Assembly: GCA_965370265.1 (NCBI GenBank) | Contig: CBDUSL010000003.1 | Location: 1 to 37,720, forward strand | Reading direction: 5' to 3' | Length of the DNA stretch: 37,720 bases | DNA from: CBDUSL01 sp965370265 | GTDB lineage: Bacteria > Patescibacteriota > Patescibacteriia > JAXHNJ01 | Part shown: piece by piece, positions 15,393 to 23,233 of the stretch | Layout of the letters: the number at the start of each line of letters is the position of its first letter | How positions within the stretch are numbered: position 1 is the stretch's first letter | Made by a program: the position numbers and the translations under genes | Notes under the pieces: generated by a model | Databases searched by the model: none | Seen by the model: only the letters and a program-made list of their open reading frames with translations | What the model was told of the DNA's origin: nothing

Positions 15393-16705
15393 TGCTTAAA
15401 ATAATAAAAAAAAGAATAGGTATTGATTTCCTGCTTCTTTTTATTTTAGTTATTAATTACCTTTTTACTATTGAAAGATGGCACCATATTGGTTATATTC
15501 CCTTGCAAGGGCCCCCTGAAAATTTTTATTTTTTCTTTTTTGCGGTTATATTGATAATAATTTATTTTTTAATTTCATTTTCCAGTAAAATAGAAGAAAA
15601 AAGAAAACATTATCTGAAAACAGTTCTTGTCATTGTTACTATTTTTGTTTTTATTTTTTCTGCTATTGCTTATCAAATAGCGTTAAGAAAAATTAGCGAA
15701 AGTTCTGATTTTACTCATGATGGAGTCATAGGGACAGAGGAAGCAATTAAGTTTTTAGATAAAGGGCAAAATCCTTACGCTGTCGATTATAGAAATACCG
15801 CTTTTGGTGTCTTTAACGATAGCTATAGTGATGGATTAAGAGATAACCCGGCCTGGATTCATTATGTTTATTTACCCTTTCTTCCAATTTTCTCATTGCC
15901 CTTTTATAAAATATCGGAGGCATTTTTTTCTTTTTATGATCAGAGGATGGTATATGGTTTATTATTTTTTCTAAGTCTTTTTTTGATTTATAAATTACCC
16001 GAGAAAAAAAATAAAAAAATTATAGGTTTATTAATTTTTGCCTTCAATCCTTTGTTCTTCCCTTATTTTATTCAGGGTTATAATGACATTTTTGTTTTTT
16101 TCTGGATTTTGGCTTCTCTATATTTTTTAAAAATAAGAAAATTATCCTGGTCGTTAGTTTTTTTAGCCTTAGCTTGCGCTTCCAAACAGTCTGCCTGGTT
16201 AATTATACCTTTTTATTTGGCTTACCTTTATCTTAAAGAAGAGACTGTAAAAACATACGGCAGAAAAATAATGGCTGTTTTTAAAAAAATTATACCTTTG
16301 ATTGCTATTTCTCTGGTTATATTTACCCCTTTTCTGGTCTGGGGGTTTAATGATTTTATTGATGACGTCTATCGTTATCCGGCTGGTTCTATTGAATCTA
16401 ACTTTCCCATGGTAGGCTATGGTATTTCCCACCTTATATATAAAATGGGTTTGGTTAATACTATTTGGGATTATTTCCCTTTTTGGATTTTACAGGTAAT
16501 TTTTTGTCTTCCTTTGCTGTATTTTTTAATAAAAAAACAAAAAGAAGACAATGCACTTTCCACTCTTGTTTTTAGTTATGGAATTTTTCTTTTTGTCTTT
16601 TGGTTTTTTTCGAGATTTTTTAATAGTAATTATGTCTCATATTTATCACTATTATTCTTAGTAAGTTACTTGATTGAAGAAAAAGAGTGTAATCAAATTA
16701 AATAA
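15392..16705 (+). CDS. GT-C-like membrane protein, copy A1 of a duplicated gene
   Basis: A 437-residue membrane protein with roughly ten hydrophobic helices. The segment FTHDGVIGTEEA (107-118; His109, Asp110) is an acidic first-loop motif as in GT87/GT-C mannosyltransferase-like proteins, followed by GQNPYA and later GYNDIF and CASKQSAW. It is likely to transfer a sugar from a polyprenyl-phosphate carrier outside the membrane, but the substrate is unknown. It is a clear paralogue of the protein at 16939-18252 (same length; shared THD, NPY, ND, SKQ and WFFSR positions). The start overlaps the previous stop (TAATG), indicating coupled translation. Confidence 0.6.
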   Translation: MLKIIKKRIGIDFLLLFILVINYLFTIERWHHIGYIPLQGPPENFYFFFFAVILIIIYFLISFSSKIEEKRKHYLKTVLVIVTIFVFIFSAIAYQIALRKISESSDFTHDGVIGTEEAIKFLDKGQNPYAVDYRNTAFGVFNDSYSDGLRDNPAWIHYVYLPFLPIFSLPFYKISEAFFSFYDQRMVYGLLFFLSLFLIYKLPEKKNKKIIGLLIFAFNPLFFPYFIQGYNDIFVFFWILASLYFLKIRKLSWSLVFLALACASKQSAWLIIPFYLAYLYLKEETVKTYGRKIMAVFKKIIPLIAISLVIFTPFLVWGFNDFIDDVYRYPAGSIESNFPMVGYGISHLIYKMGLVNTIWDYFPFWILQVIFCLPLLYFLIKKQKEDNALSTLVFSYGIFLFVFWFFSRFFNSNYVSYLSLLFLVSYLIEEKECNQIK

Positions 16706-16726
16706 CAAGCAATTTATTAATAAAAT

Positions 16727-16942
16727 ATGAATGATATTTTAAAAAATATTAATAAAAGGGAGTATTTTTTTGTTTTAATAATGGTTTTTGTTTTGATTGT
16801 AATTACCACGGCCCCGACTATTTTTGGTTTTTCTAACCTCTATGTTTTAGTTGAAGATTTTATTTATTATAGTGATCTACAATTTCGAGAAGAACCGGAA
16901 TATATTTATCTCGATCAAAAATATAAAGACGCTTTTGAATGA
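16727..16942 (+). pseudogene. Internally deleted remnant of the gene at 18261 (copy B1)
   Basis: A 71-codon frame whose first 34 residues match the first 34 of the 546-residue protein at 18261-19901, and whose remaining 37 match its residues 402-438. At the junction the sequence TTTTTGG occurs in both flanks of the intact gene, so a deletion of 367 codons between short repeats explains it and keeps the frame. It ends where the intact gene has a Trp codon (TGG, here TGA), and the next gene starts inside the same ATGA. One membrane helix remains. It may be translated but is probably a decayed copy. Confidence 0.8.
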
Positions 16943-18252
16943 TTAAAGACTTAAAAGAACTATCTAAATATATTTTTACATATTTTTCTTTTGATTGCTG
17001 GTTGTTATTATTTTTAGCAACATACTCCTCTTATTGTACTAGAATCCATTTTTATACGCCTTATTTTTATGATTTCTTTTTATTTCCAATCACATTAGTA
17101 ATTCTTGGAATCTATTTCTATAAAGATCGTAAATTCCGTTTGGTTAAAGACAAAAAACAAATTTATGAAAAGAAACTAGTATTAGTATTAGCAATAATAG
17201 TTGTGTTTCTAATTGGTTATCTTTATATTACTTTTGATAATTCAAATCATTTGGTTTTTAAATATACTCATGATGAAATAATCGTCAGTGAATATGCAAT
17301 GGAAAATTTACTAGAAGGAAAGAACCCTTACTTTGAAAATTATTATAACACACCACTTGAAGACTGGTTTCCTAATAGACAAATACCAGTACTTGAATTT
17401 AGGTCAATAAGAGTCTTTAATCCTGCTTTTGTTACTTATGCCTATTTACCAACTCAATTTCTAACCCCATTACCTTTTTATTTAATTATAAAAAATTTGT
17501 TTAATTGGTACGATCATCGAATATTTTATTTTTTCTGTTTAGTCGGTATAATACTGATTTTATTTCGGCTGATAAAAAATCCAAAATATCGTCTACTTCT
17601 TTTCATTACTTTATTCTTCGGGATATATTTTATTAAATACTCTTATTATGGATGGAATGATTTATTAGTTTTATTTTTTCTTTTATTGTGTTTATATTTT
17701 TTGAAAAATAGTAAAATATGGTGGTCGGTTCTTTTTCTTGGTCTTGCTGTAACTAGCAAGCAGACAGCCCTGATTATTACCCCATTCTACTTTTTATATC
17801 TTTATCAGGATAATAAATTATATTTTAAAAAAATATTAAAAAAAGTTATTTTACCCGGTCTTGTTTTAACAGGAATTTGTCTTTTGATTGTTCTTCCCTT
17901 CTTTTTTTGGAATAAGGGGGCTTTTATTGAAGACGTCTTAGAGTATCAGACTGGTGAATCGGCATATAGTTATCCTATTAATGGTTTAGGTTTTTCACGT
18001 CTAGTTTATATTGTTAGGGCTGTTAATTCGGTTAATGATTATTACCCTTTTTCCACCTGGCAAATTATTTTTGCGATTCCTCTGGCTATTTTTCTTCTGG
18101 TAAAGCAATTCAAAAATAATACCTTAAAAAGATTGATTCTTAATTATTGCCTTATTCTTTTTATTCTCTGGTTTTTTTCCCGCTCCTTCCTGGACACTCA
18201 CATGACTTATATTGCTTCATTTTTACCTATTGCTTACTTTATAGATGAATAA
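16939..18252 (+). CDS. GT-C-like membrane protein, copy A2 of a duplicated gene
   Basis: A 437-residue multi-helix membrane protein, paralogue of the one at 15392-16705. Shared landmarks are YTHDEII (the His-Asp loop), KNPYFENYYNT, YGWND, VTSKQTA, YPINGLGFSRL and WFFSR. It has an extra insertion after the NPY loop (about residues 145-160). The start ATG overlaps the stop of the 71-codon remnant (ATGA). Base composition is noticeably more AT-rich than in the glucan operon (one 60-base line near 17641 is about 17% GC), fitting membrane-protein codon bias or separate origin. The role is inferred as glycosyl transfer from a lipid carrier; substrate unknown. Confidence 0.6.
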   Translation: MIKDLKELSKYIFTYFSFDCWLLLFLATYSSYCTRIHFYTPYFYDFFLFPITLVILGIYFYKDRKFRLVKDKKQIYEKKLVLVLAIIVVFLIGYLYITFDNSNHLVFKYTHDEIIVSEYAMENLLEGKNPYFENYYNTPLEDWFPNRQIPVLEFRSIRVFNPAFVTYAYLPTQFLTPLPFYLIIKNLFNWYDHRIFYFFCLVGIILILFRLIKNPKYRLLLFITLFFGIYFIKYSYYGWNDLLVLFFLLLCLYFLKNSKIWWSVLFLGLAVTSKQTALIITPFYFLYLYQDNKLYFKKILKKVILPGLVLTGICLLIVLPFFFWNKGAFIEDVLEYQTGESAYSYPINGLGFSRLVYIVRAVNSVNDYYPFSTWQIIFAIPLAIFLLVKQFKNNTLKRLILNYCLILFILWFFSRSFLDTHMTYIASFLPIAYFIDE

Positions 18253-18260
18253 TTAATTAT

Positions 18261-19901
18261 ATGAAAGAAATTTTACAAAGTATTAACAAAAAAGAATGGC
18301 TATTTGTGTTAATTATGGCCTTCGTTTTGATTTTGGTAACTACCGCCCCAACTATTTTTGGATATTTAATAAAACCAGAAAATAAATTTTTTCCGGCCGT
18401 TCATTCTATGGGAGCTGGTGATTTTAATATTTACTATTCATATATTGATCAAGCTAAGGAGGGCAAACTTATATTTAGCGATTTATTTACTTCAGAAGAC
18501 CACTCTCCTTTTATTTTTAACCCCTTTTGGTTATTAGTGGGGGTGGGGGCCCGTCTTTTTAACCTTTCCAGTATTGCGGCTTATCAGATATCGAGAATAT
18601 TAATGATTATTGTTTTTTCTTTTGTTTTATATTTATTTATTAGTTATTTTATAAAAAAAATTAAGCTTCGGCGTTATTCTTTTTTCTTCCTGATAATTGC
18701 CTCCGGGCTGGGTGGATATGCTATGCCTACGATTAGAAATATATTTAACAATCAAATTAATTTAAAAATTTATCCCATGGATCTTTGGGTCTCAGAGGGA
18801 TTCAGCTTTCTTACTATTTACCATAGCCCCCATTTTATTATGTCTACAATTCTGATTATGTGTTCTCTTCTTTTTATGTACCACTCATTTTATAAAGAAA
18901 GGTGGATTTATACTATTGCCGCCGGGCTTATGGCCAATTTTTTAATTTTTTTCCACCCCTTCCACCTTCCTACTTTATTGGCTGTAGTTTTGATTTATAT
19001 TTTCGTAAAATCATTTAGAGACTGGAAGTTTTACTGGGTCTATATAAAAAAATATATTGTTTTTGTTTTTTTGATGCTTCCTGCTATTCTCTATCATTTT
19101 TTAATTCTTATTTATAATCCAATCGCCGCCGGACGAGCAGTAGGCAATATTTGTTTGACACCGAACTGGTGGGTGGTAATAATTAGTTACGGCCTTATTT
19201 TACCTTTTGCCATATGGGGAATAATAAAAAAAAGAAAAAACGAATCCTATCTTTTTATTATTGTATGGGTTATAGTCCAATTTATATTAATTTTTTCTCC
19301 TCTCACTTTTCAACGTCGGCTGACTCACGGGCTTCAAATTCCTCTGGCCCTTCTAGCTTTTGTTGGTCTTTATAGTTTATATAAATTTATTGATAAAAAA
19401 ATAAAATTAAATAGATGGATTAATAGCCCTTTAATTGTCTTGGTATTAATTTTATTTTTTGGTTTTTCTAACCTCTATGTTTTAGCTGAAGATTTTATTT
19501 ATTTTGGTGATTCTCAATATCGAGAAGAGCCAGAATATATTTATATTGATAAAGAATATAAAGACGCTTTTGATTGGTTAAAACAAAAAACACCTAAAGA
19601 AGCTATTGTTTTAGGTGACCATATTCCCAGTCACTTTACCTCTGGTTTTTCATTAAGAAGGACTTATCTTAGTCATTGGGTAGAAACATTAAATTTTTGG
19701 GAGAAAAGGGATAAAGTAATAATGTTTTATCAGACAGAAACAGGAGATCAATGGCGTAAGGACTTTCTAAAAGCGGAAAAAATAGATTATGTATTTTATA
19801 CGCCATTTGAAAAAAGGCACGGAGAGTATAATCCAGCCTTAAGTAATTATTTATCCCCAGTTTTTAGCAAGGGGGAGGTAATTATTTATGAAGTTTTATA
19901 A
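18261..19901 (+). CDS. Large GT-C-like membrane protein, intact copy B2
   Basis: A 546-residue protein with a first membrane helix at about 13-33, an outer loop containing AGDFNIYYSYIDQA (an acidic GT-C-type loop) and further helices up to about residue 410. A C-terminal soluble domain (about 425-546) holds FDWLKQKTPKEAIVLGDH, resembling the outer domain of many GT-C proteins. The function is not recognisable beyond a probable lipid-linked sugar transferase. It starts 8 nt after the A2 stop, so A2 and B2 form a pair, just as A1 and the B1 remnant do. Its stop codon region overlaps the convergent DUF2079 gene by 6 bp. Confidence 0.6.
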   Translation: MKEILQSINKKEWLFVLIMAFVLILVTTAPTIFGYLIKPENKFFPAVHSMGAGDFNIYYSYIDQAKEGKLIFSDLFTSEDHSPFIFNPFWLLVGVGARLFNLSSIAAYQISRILMIIVFSFVLYLFISYFIKKIKLRRYSFFFLIIASGLGGYAMPTIRNIFNNQINLKIYPMDLWVSEGFSFLTIYHSPHFIMSTILIMCSLLFMYHSFYKERWIYTIAAGLMANFLIFFHPFHLPTLLAVVLIYIFVKSFRDWKFYWVYIKKYIVFVFLMLPAILYHFLILIYNPIAAGRAVGNICLTPNWWVVIISYGLILPFAIWGIIKKRKNESYLFIIVWVIVQFILIFSPLTFQRRLTHGLQIPLALLAFVGLYSLYKFIDKKIKLNRWINSPLIVLVLILFFGFSNLYVLAEDFIYFGDSQYREEPEYIYIDKEYKDAFDWLKQKTPKEAIVLGDHIPSHFTSGFSLRRTYLSHWVETLNFWEKRDKVIMFYQTETGDQWRKDFLKAEKIDYVFYTPFEKRHGEYNPALSNYLSPVFSKGEVIIYEVL

Positions 19902-21902
19902 AGTTATCCACAGGAGCCCTACCTCACCTAATTTTTCTATATTAGTAATGTAAGGTCTAAAAACCTTATTTTTATCCAGTCCCATCTTGCCTTCAGGTCT
20001 ATAAATAGAGAGCTTCACTTCAAAGCTGTTTTTTATTTGGCTGGGAATAAGAAGCTGGAAATTAACTTCAATTTTTTCCCCTACTTTCCAATCATGGGTA
20101 GGGTAAAATGCTGACAAAGGGTAGTTTGTTTCGTAGCTTTCTCCTAAACTTGAAAAAGAAAATTTAACCTGGTAATCAACCTCAGTTTTCTCAAGAGATT
20201 CCCAATAAAGAGAAAGAGGCAGTATTTTGTATTCAATACCATCTAGGACAGTGTTTTTTACTGGACCATTTATAAAACCTTTTAATTTTATGGGAGTATA
20301 GTTTTTATTTATAAGATTAATTTCTTCGGGGAAATTATCTAATTTTTGATAAGGCAAAGGCAAATTATTTTCTGCGTCTTTTTGATAAAGAAGATATTTG
20401 TCTACATAGGTGACCAACCCAAAATTATTTTCTTCAATAAGATTTCTTATTCTACTCGCCCCGGCGATATTTTTTTCATCAAATTCCCGATAGAGAAACT
20501 GGTAATAAAGAAAATCCGTATAATCAAAAAGGAGGTATTCCGTGTCTCCCGGAATTTTATATTCATAATCAGAATATTGTTTGTGGCCAAGGTATTGGTA
20601 GCTTAAAGAGTAAATCTTTTCTCTAGAAGAAAGGTGAGGCAAAAAATGAAAACTCGTCGCGACAGCAACCCCTTCAGGAACTTTTTTAACAAAATAATTG
20701 CGTAAAGAAATTTCCTCTTTTATTTCTGGGTAATTTATAAGATCCTTCACAAAATAAAAAGCAGGGCCTATTACTAGAGTTGAATAAAGGGTGATTAAAA
20801 AAAATATGGTCAGAAAAATCGTTTTTTCTCTTTTTAGAAAATTTAAAATTTTTGATCTATTTTCTTTGTAAAATATTTTTTCAAAAACAAAGATAAGAGA
20901 AATAAAAAGAAAAGGAATAAAAAGCGAAGTGTAATGGATTTCCAGAGCCAAGGCCCCGGCCGAAGAAAGGAAGATAATTTGAAAAAATATCAAAAGAGAG
21001 GGTAAAAGATATTTAGGCCTTAGCAGGGGCAGAAAAGCGAAAGGAATAAATATTCCTATAGTAAAAGAAAGATTATTTAACGAAAGAAAATGCTTAATAA
21101 CTTGCCAAGGGTGGTTCAGTATTCCCAAAATAATTGATTTGATGTCATTACCAAGCCATCCGTAGTAAAGGATAAATTTATATTGGCCATATCCAGATAT
21201 TACTCCGGTCATCTTCATAGAAAATAAAAACCATCCAATGCCTAAAATTAAGGGAGTAATTATCCACTGCCATTTTCTTTTTTCAATTGCCGATAAAACT
21301 CCAAACATAATTATGACCAAAGAAATGTCTTCTCGAACCAGGAGAGAAATTGATAAAAACAGCAAAAACAAGCCAAATTTTTTGTCAAGGTAAAAGTAAA
21401 AAGTAAAGAATAGAAAAAATATGGCTAAAGTAATAATATGAAATTCATAAGCATTAATATTATGAATAAAAACATTCAAAAGATAGAGTGTGCCTATAAA
21501 AAGACTGAGAAAGGGCGACAGTTTTTTGCGGGCGATTAAATAAAGGGGCCAGACAGAAAGACCAAGAATAAAACTTTGAAGTATCAGAAGAATAACAGGA
21601 CTTTTTATAATATAATAAACAGGAAGAAGAAAAGGAAGAATGATGGCAAAATGATCTCCCAAATAAGAATGAGGATGAATAGTTAAACCAAATAAATTGC
21701 CTTGACTGGTATTGTAAAAAACTTGATTAAAAATTGCTAAATCAAGACCGATATAATTAAAAGAGAAATATTTATAAAGACAAAAAATTGAAAAAACAAT
21801 AATATAAGTAATTGTTAAAAATAAAAGAATTTTTTTATCATTCTCCTTGATGTATTTTTTTAATTGAACACTTTTATTGTTCAGTCTGTCAGCTAAAGTC
21901 AT
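19896..21902 (-). CDS. DUF2079 family membrane protein
   Basis: A 668-residue protein with about 10-12 hydrophobic helices in residues 28-400 and a soluble outer C-terminal domain of about 270 residues. IGLDLAIFNQ (51-60), HPHSYLGDHF (76-85) and LVREDISL (about 187-194) are signatures of DUF2079, a GT-C-like family of unknown activity. The Asp in the first loop and the downstream GDH and RED residues are where GT-C enzymes bind carrier and metal. It is monocistronic, convergent with B2, and starts downstream of the pilin terminator. A surface-glycan role is likely from context only. Confidence 0.7.
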   Translation of the reverse strand: MTLADRLNNKSVQLKKYIKENDKKILLFLTITYIIVFSIFCLYKYFSFNYIGLDLAIFNQVFYNTSQGNLFGLTIHPHSYLGDHFAIILPFLLPVYYIIKSPVILLILQSFILGLSVWPLYLIARKKLSPFLSLFIGTLYLLNVFIHNINAYEFHIITLAIFFLFFTFYFYLDKKFGLFLLFLSISLLVREDISLVIIMFGVLSAIEKRKWQWIITPLILGIGWFLFSMKMTGVISGYGQYKFILYYGWLGNDIKSIILGILNHPWQVIKHFLSLNNLSFTIGIFIPFAFLPLLRPKYLLPSLLIFFQIIFLSSAGALALEIHYTSLFIPFLFISLIFVFEKIFYKENRSKILNFLKREKTIFLTIFFLITLYSTLVIGPAFYFVKDLINYPEIKEEISLRNYFVKKVPEGVAVATSFHFLPHLSSREKIYSLSYQYLGHKQYSDYEYKIPGDTEYLLFDYTDFLYYQFLYREFDEKNIAGASRIRNLIEENNFGLVTYVDKYLLYQKDAENNLPLPYQKLDNFPEEINLINKNYTPIKLKGFINGPVKNTVLDGIEYKILPLSLYWESLEKTEVDYQVKFSFSSLGESYETNYPLSAFYPTHDWKVGEKIEVNFQLLIPSQIKNSFEVKLSIYRPEGKMGLDKNKVFRPYITNIEKLGEVGLLWITL

Positions 21903-21959
21903 TAGTTTTTTAGTGTTTATTACTAGTTTATTTTATCTTATATTTTTGAAGAAAACAAA

Positions 21960-21985
21960 CCGCCCCCCGCGAAAGCGGGGGGCGG
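21960..21985 (-). terminator. Strong intrinsic terminator after the pilin genes
   Basis: CCGCCCCCCGC (21960-21970) and GCGGGGGGCGG (21975-21985) form a perfect 11-bp GC stem with a four-base loop. On the minus strand it is followed by TTTGTTTTCTTC. It is by far the most GC-rich stretch in this region and closes the pilin transcript. Confidence 0.85.
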
Positions 21986-22011
21986 CGTATATCTCAATTA
22001 GAAATTATCCT

Positions 22012-22362
22012 TTAGGTAGTCACATTAGCGGTAGTGCCAGCAACAAAAATGACGATGGCCCAGGCTAACAAGACGATAATCAAGCCAATAACAGCGGCAG
22101 AAATTACTTTTTTGGCTTTTTCTATTCTTTCTTCATTGCCGGCAGCAGTCATCCATTGAAAACCACCAATGATGATCATAACGACAGCGACGAGAGCTAA
22201 GATTCCAAGAACCCATTGGATAATGTTAATGACAGTTTCTTTAAGGTCAGCTGTTCCAAGACCGACTTCAACGGGTTCAATAGAATAACTGGTAGCAGCA
22301 GAAGCAACGAAAGGCATGGCTAAGAGAAGAATAGAACTTGTGATTAAAGCAAATTTTTTCAT
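22012..22362 (-). CDS. Small two-helix pilin-like protein (T4SS_pilin/VirB2-TrbC type), copy 1
   Basis: A 116-residue protein with a signal peptide (cleavage expected after VASA at about 20-23), a first helix about 44-72 and a second about 84-108. The link between helices, GGFQWMTAAGNEERIEKAKK, is the hallmark of the T4SS_pilin family common in Patescibacteria. VirB2/TrbC relatives polymerise into conjugative pili; here it could form a surface filament or a membrane pore. A strong Shine-Dalgarno (GGAGGTGA, 6 nt before ATG) suggests high expression. It is a near duplicate of the gene at 22403-22759, with which it shares a promoter. Confidence 0.8.
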   Translation of the reverse strand: MKKFALITSSILLLAMPFVASAATSYSIEPVEVGLGTADLKETVINIIQWVLGILALVAVVMIIIGGFQWMTAAGNEERIEKAKKVISAAVIGLIIVLLAWAIVIFVAGTTANVTT

Positions 22363-22402
22363 TATTTCACCTCCTTTCCAAACTAAGATTAGTTTTTAAG
22401 AA

Positions 22403-22759
22403 TTATTCAGTTACATTAGCGGTAGTGCCAGCAACAAAAATGACAATGGCCCAGGCTAATAAGATGACGATTAAACCAATAACAGCCGCAGAAATAATTT
22501 TTTTCGCTTTTTCAATTCGATCTTCATTGCCGGCAGCAGTCATCCACGTAAACCCACCATAGATAATCATAACGACAGCGACGAGAGCTAAGATGCCAAG
22601 AATCCATTGGATGATGTTTATGACGCTGTCTTTAAGGTCAGCTGTGCCTAGACCAACTTGACTGCCAATGTCTTCGATAGAATAACTGGTAGCAGCGGAA
22701 GCAACGAAAGGTAAAGCCAAAATAAGCAGAGAAGTGGCAATAAGTGTGATTTTCTTCAT
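22403..22759 (-). CDS. Small two-helix pilin-like protein (T4SS_pilin/VirB2-TrbC type), copy 2
   Basis: A 118-residue protein with the same plan as the copy at 22012: signal peptide ending near VASA, the inter-helix stretch GGFTWMTAAGNEDRIEKAKK and the identical tail FVAGTTANVT. The mature N-termini differ most (TSYSIEDIGSQVGLG against TSYSIEPVEVGLG). The high DNA identity over the helices points to a fairly recent tandem duplication. Its leader carries a weak Shine-Dalgarno (AAGGGA) and follows a perfect consensus promoter, so it is first in its own transcript. Confidence 0.8.
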   Translation of the reverse strand: MKKITLIATSLLILALPFVASAATSYSIEDIGSQVGLGTADLKDSVINIIQWILGILALVAVVMIIYGGFTWMTAAGNEDRIEKAKKIISAAVIGLIVILLAWAIVIFVAGTTANVTE

Positions 22760-22810
22760 TTTTTTGTTTTCCCTTTGTTAAATTTCTTAGTATAGAAATT
22801 TCTTTTATTT

Positions 22811-22839
22811 ATTATATCTTAAATCTTCCTATTTGTCAA
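22811..22839 (-). promoter_or_regulatory. Perfect consensus promoter for the two pilin genes
   Basis: On the minus strand TTGACA (22839-22834) and TATAAT (22816-22811) are exactly 17 nt apart, matching the housekeeping sigma consensus at all twelve positions. Transcription would start near 22804, about 45 nt before the ATG at 22759. A 9-bp AT palindrome (22838-22857) abuts the -35. Confidence 0.85.
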
Positions 22840-22857
22840 ATTTATTCTAATAAATTT
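22838..22857. repeat. Perfect AT palindrome next to the -35 box
   Basis: AAATTTATT (22838-22846) and AATAAATTT (22849-22857) form a 9-bp inverted repeat with a 2-nt centre. It overlaps the first bases of the -35 and the last codons of the upstream pilin gene. It could act as an UP-like element or protein site. Confidence 0.5.
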
Positions 22858-23197
22858 ATGTGGTTTCGACCATTGTTTTTAGGAGATATTGAACAATTAC
22901 CCAACTGGCAAGAATAGTAACGATGCCAATCGAGGCCCAGAGCAAAGCATCTTTTGCTTTTTTCACTTGCTCGGCATTACCGCCAGAGGTAAGCATAAGA
23001 AAACCGCCCCATATAAAAATAAACAAAGCAAAAACCCCTACTGCCCCCAAGAGTATTCGAATTATGCCTGTAAAAAGGCAAATCAAATCATTGCATTTTA
23101 ATGGGTTGAAAAGTTCAGAATTACTACCGTTGGCTAAAACAGTCAAGGGAACGAATAAGAAGGTTAGAGAAAATAAAATAATAATCTTTTTTTTCAT
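22856..23197 (-). CDS. Small two-helix pilin-like protein, divergent third copy
   Basis: A 113-residue protein with a signal peptide (MKKKIIILFSLTFLFVPLTVLA), a first helix about 40-68 and a second about 83-107. Between them GGFLMLTSGGNAEQVKKAKDAL matches the T4SS_pilin inter-helix signature. The mature N-terminus has two Cys (NPLKCNDLIC), which may form a disulfide and are absent in the other two pilins. It lies 36 nt after the Cys-rich pilin-like gene and is separated from the other two pilins by their own promoter, so it may be a minor component made with the upstream operon. Confidence 0.75.
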   Translation of the reverse strand: MKKKIIILFSLTFLFVPLTVLANGSNSELFNPLKCNDLICLFTGIIRILLGAVGVFALFIFIWGGFLMLTSGGNAEQVKKAKDALLWASIGIVTILASWVIVQYLLKTMVETT

Positions 23198-23233
23198 ATT
23201 GTTTAATTTATTAAAATTAAGATTAGAAGTTAA

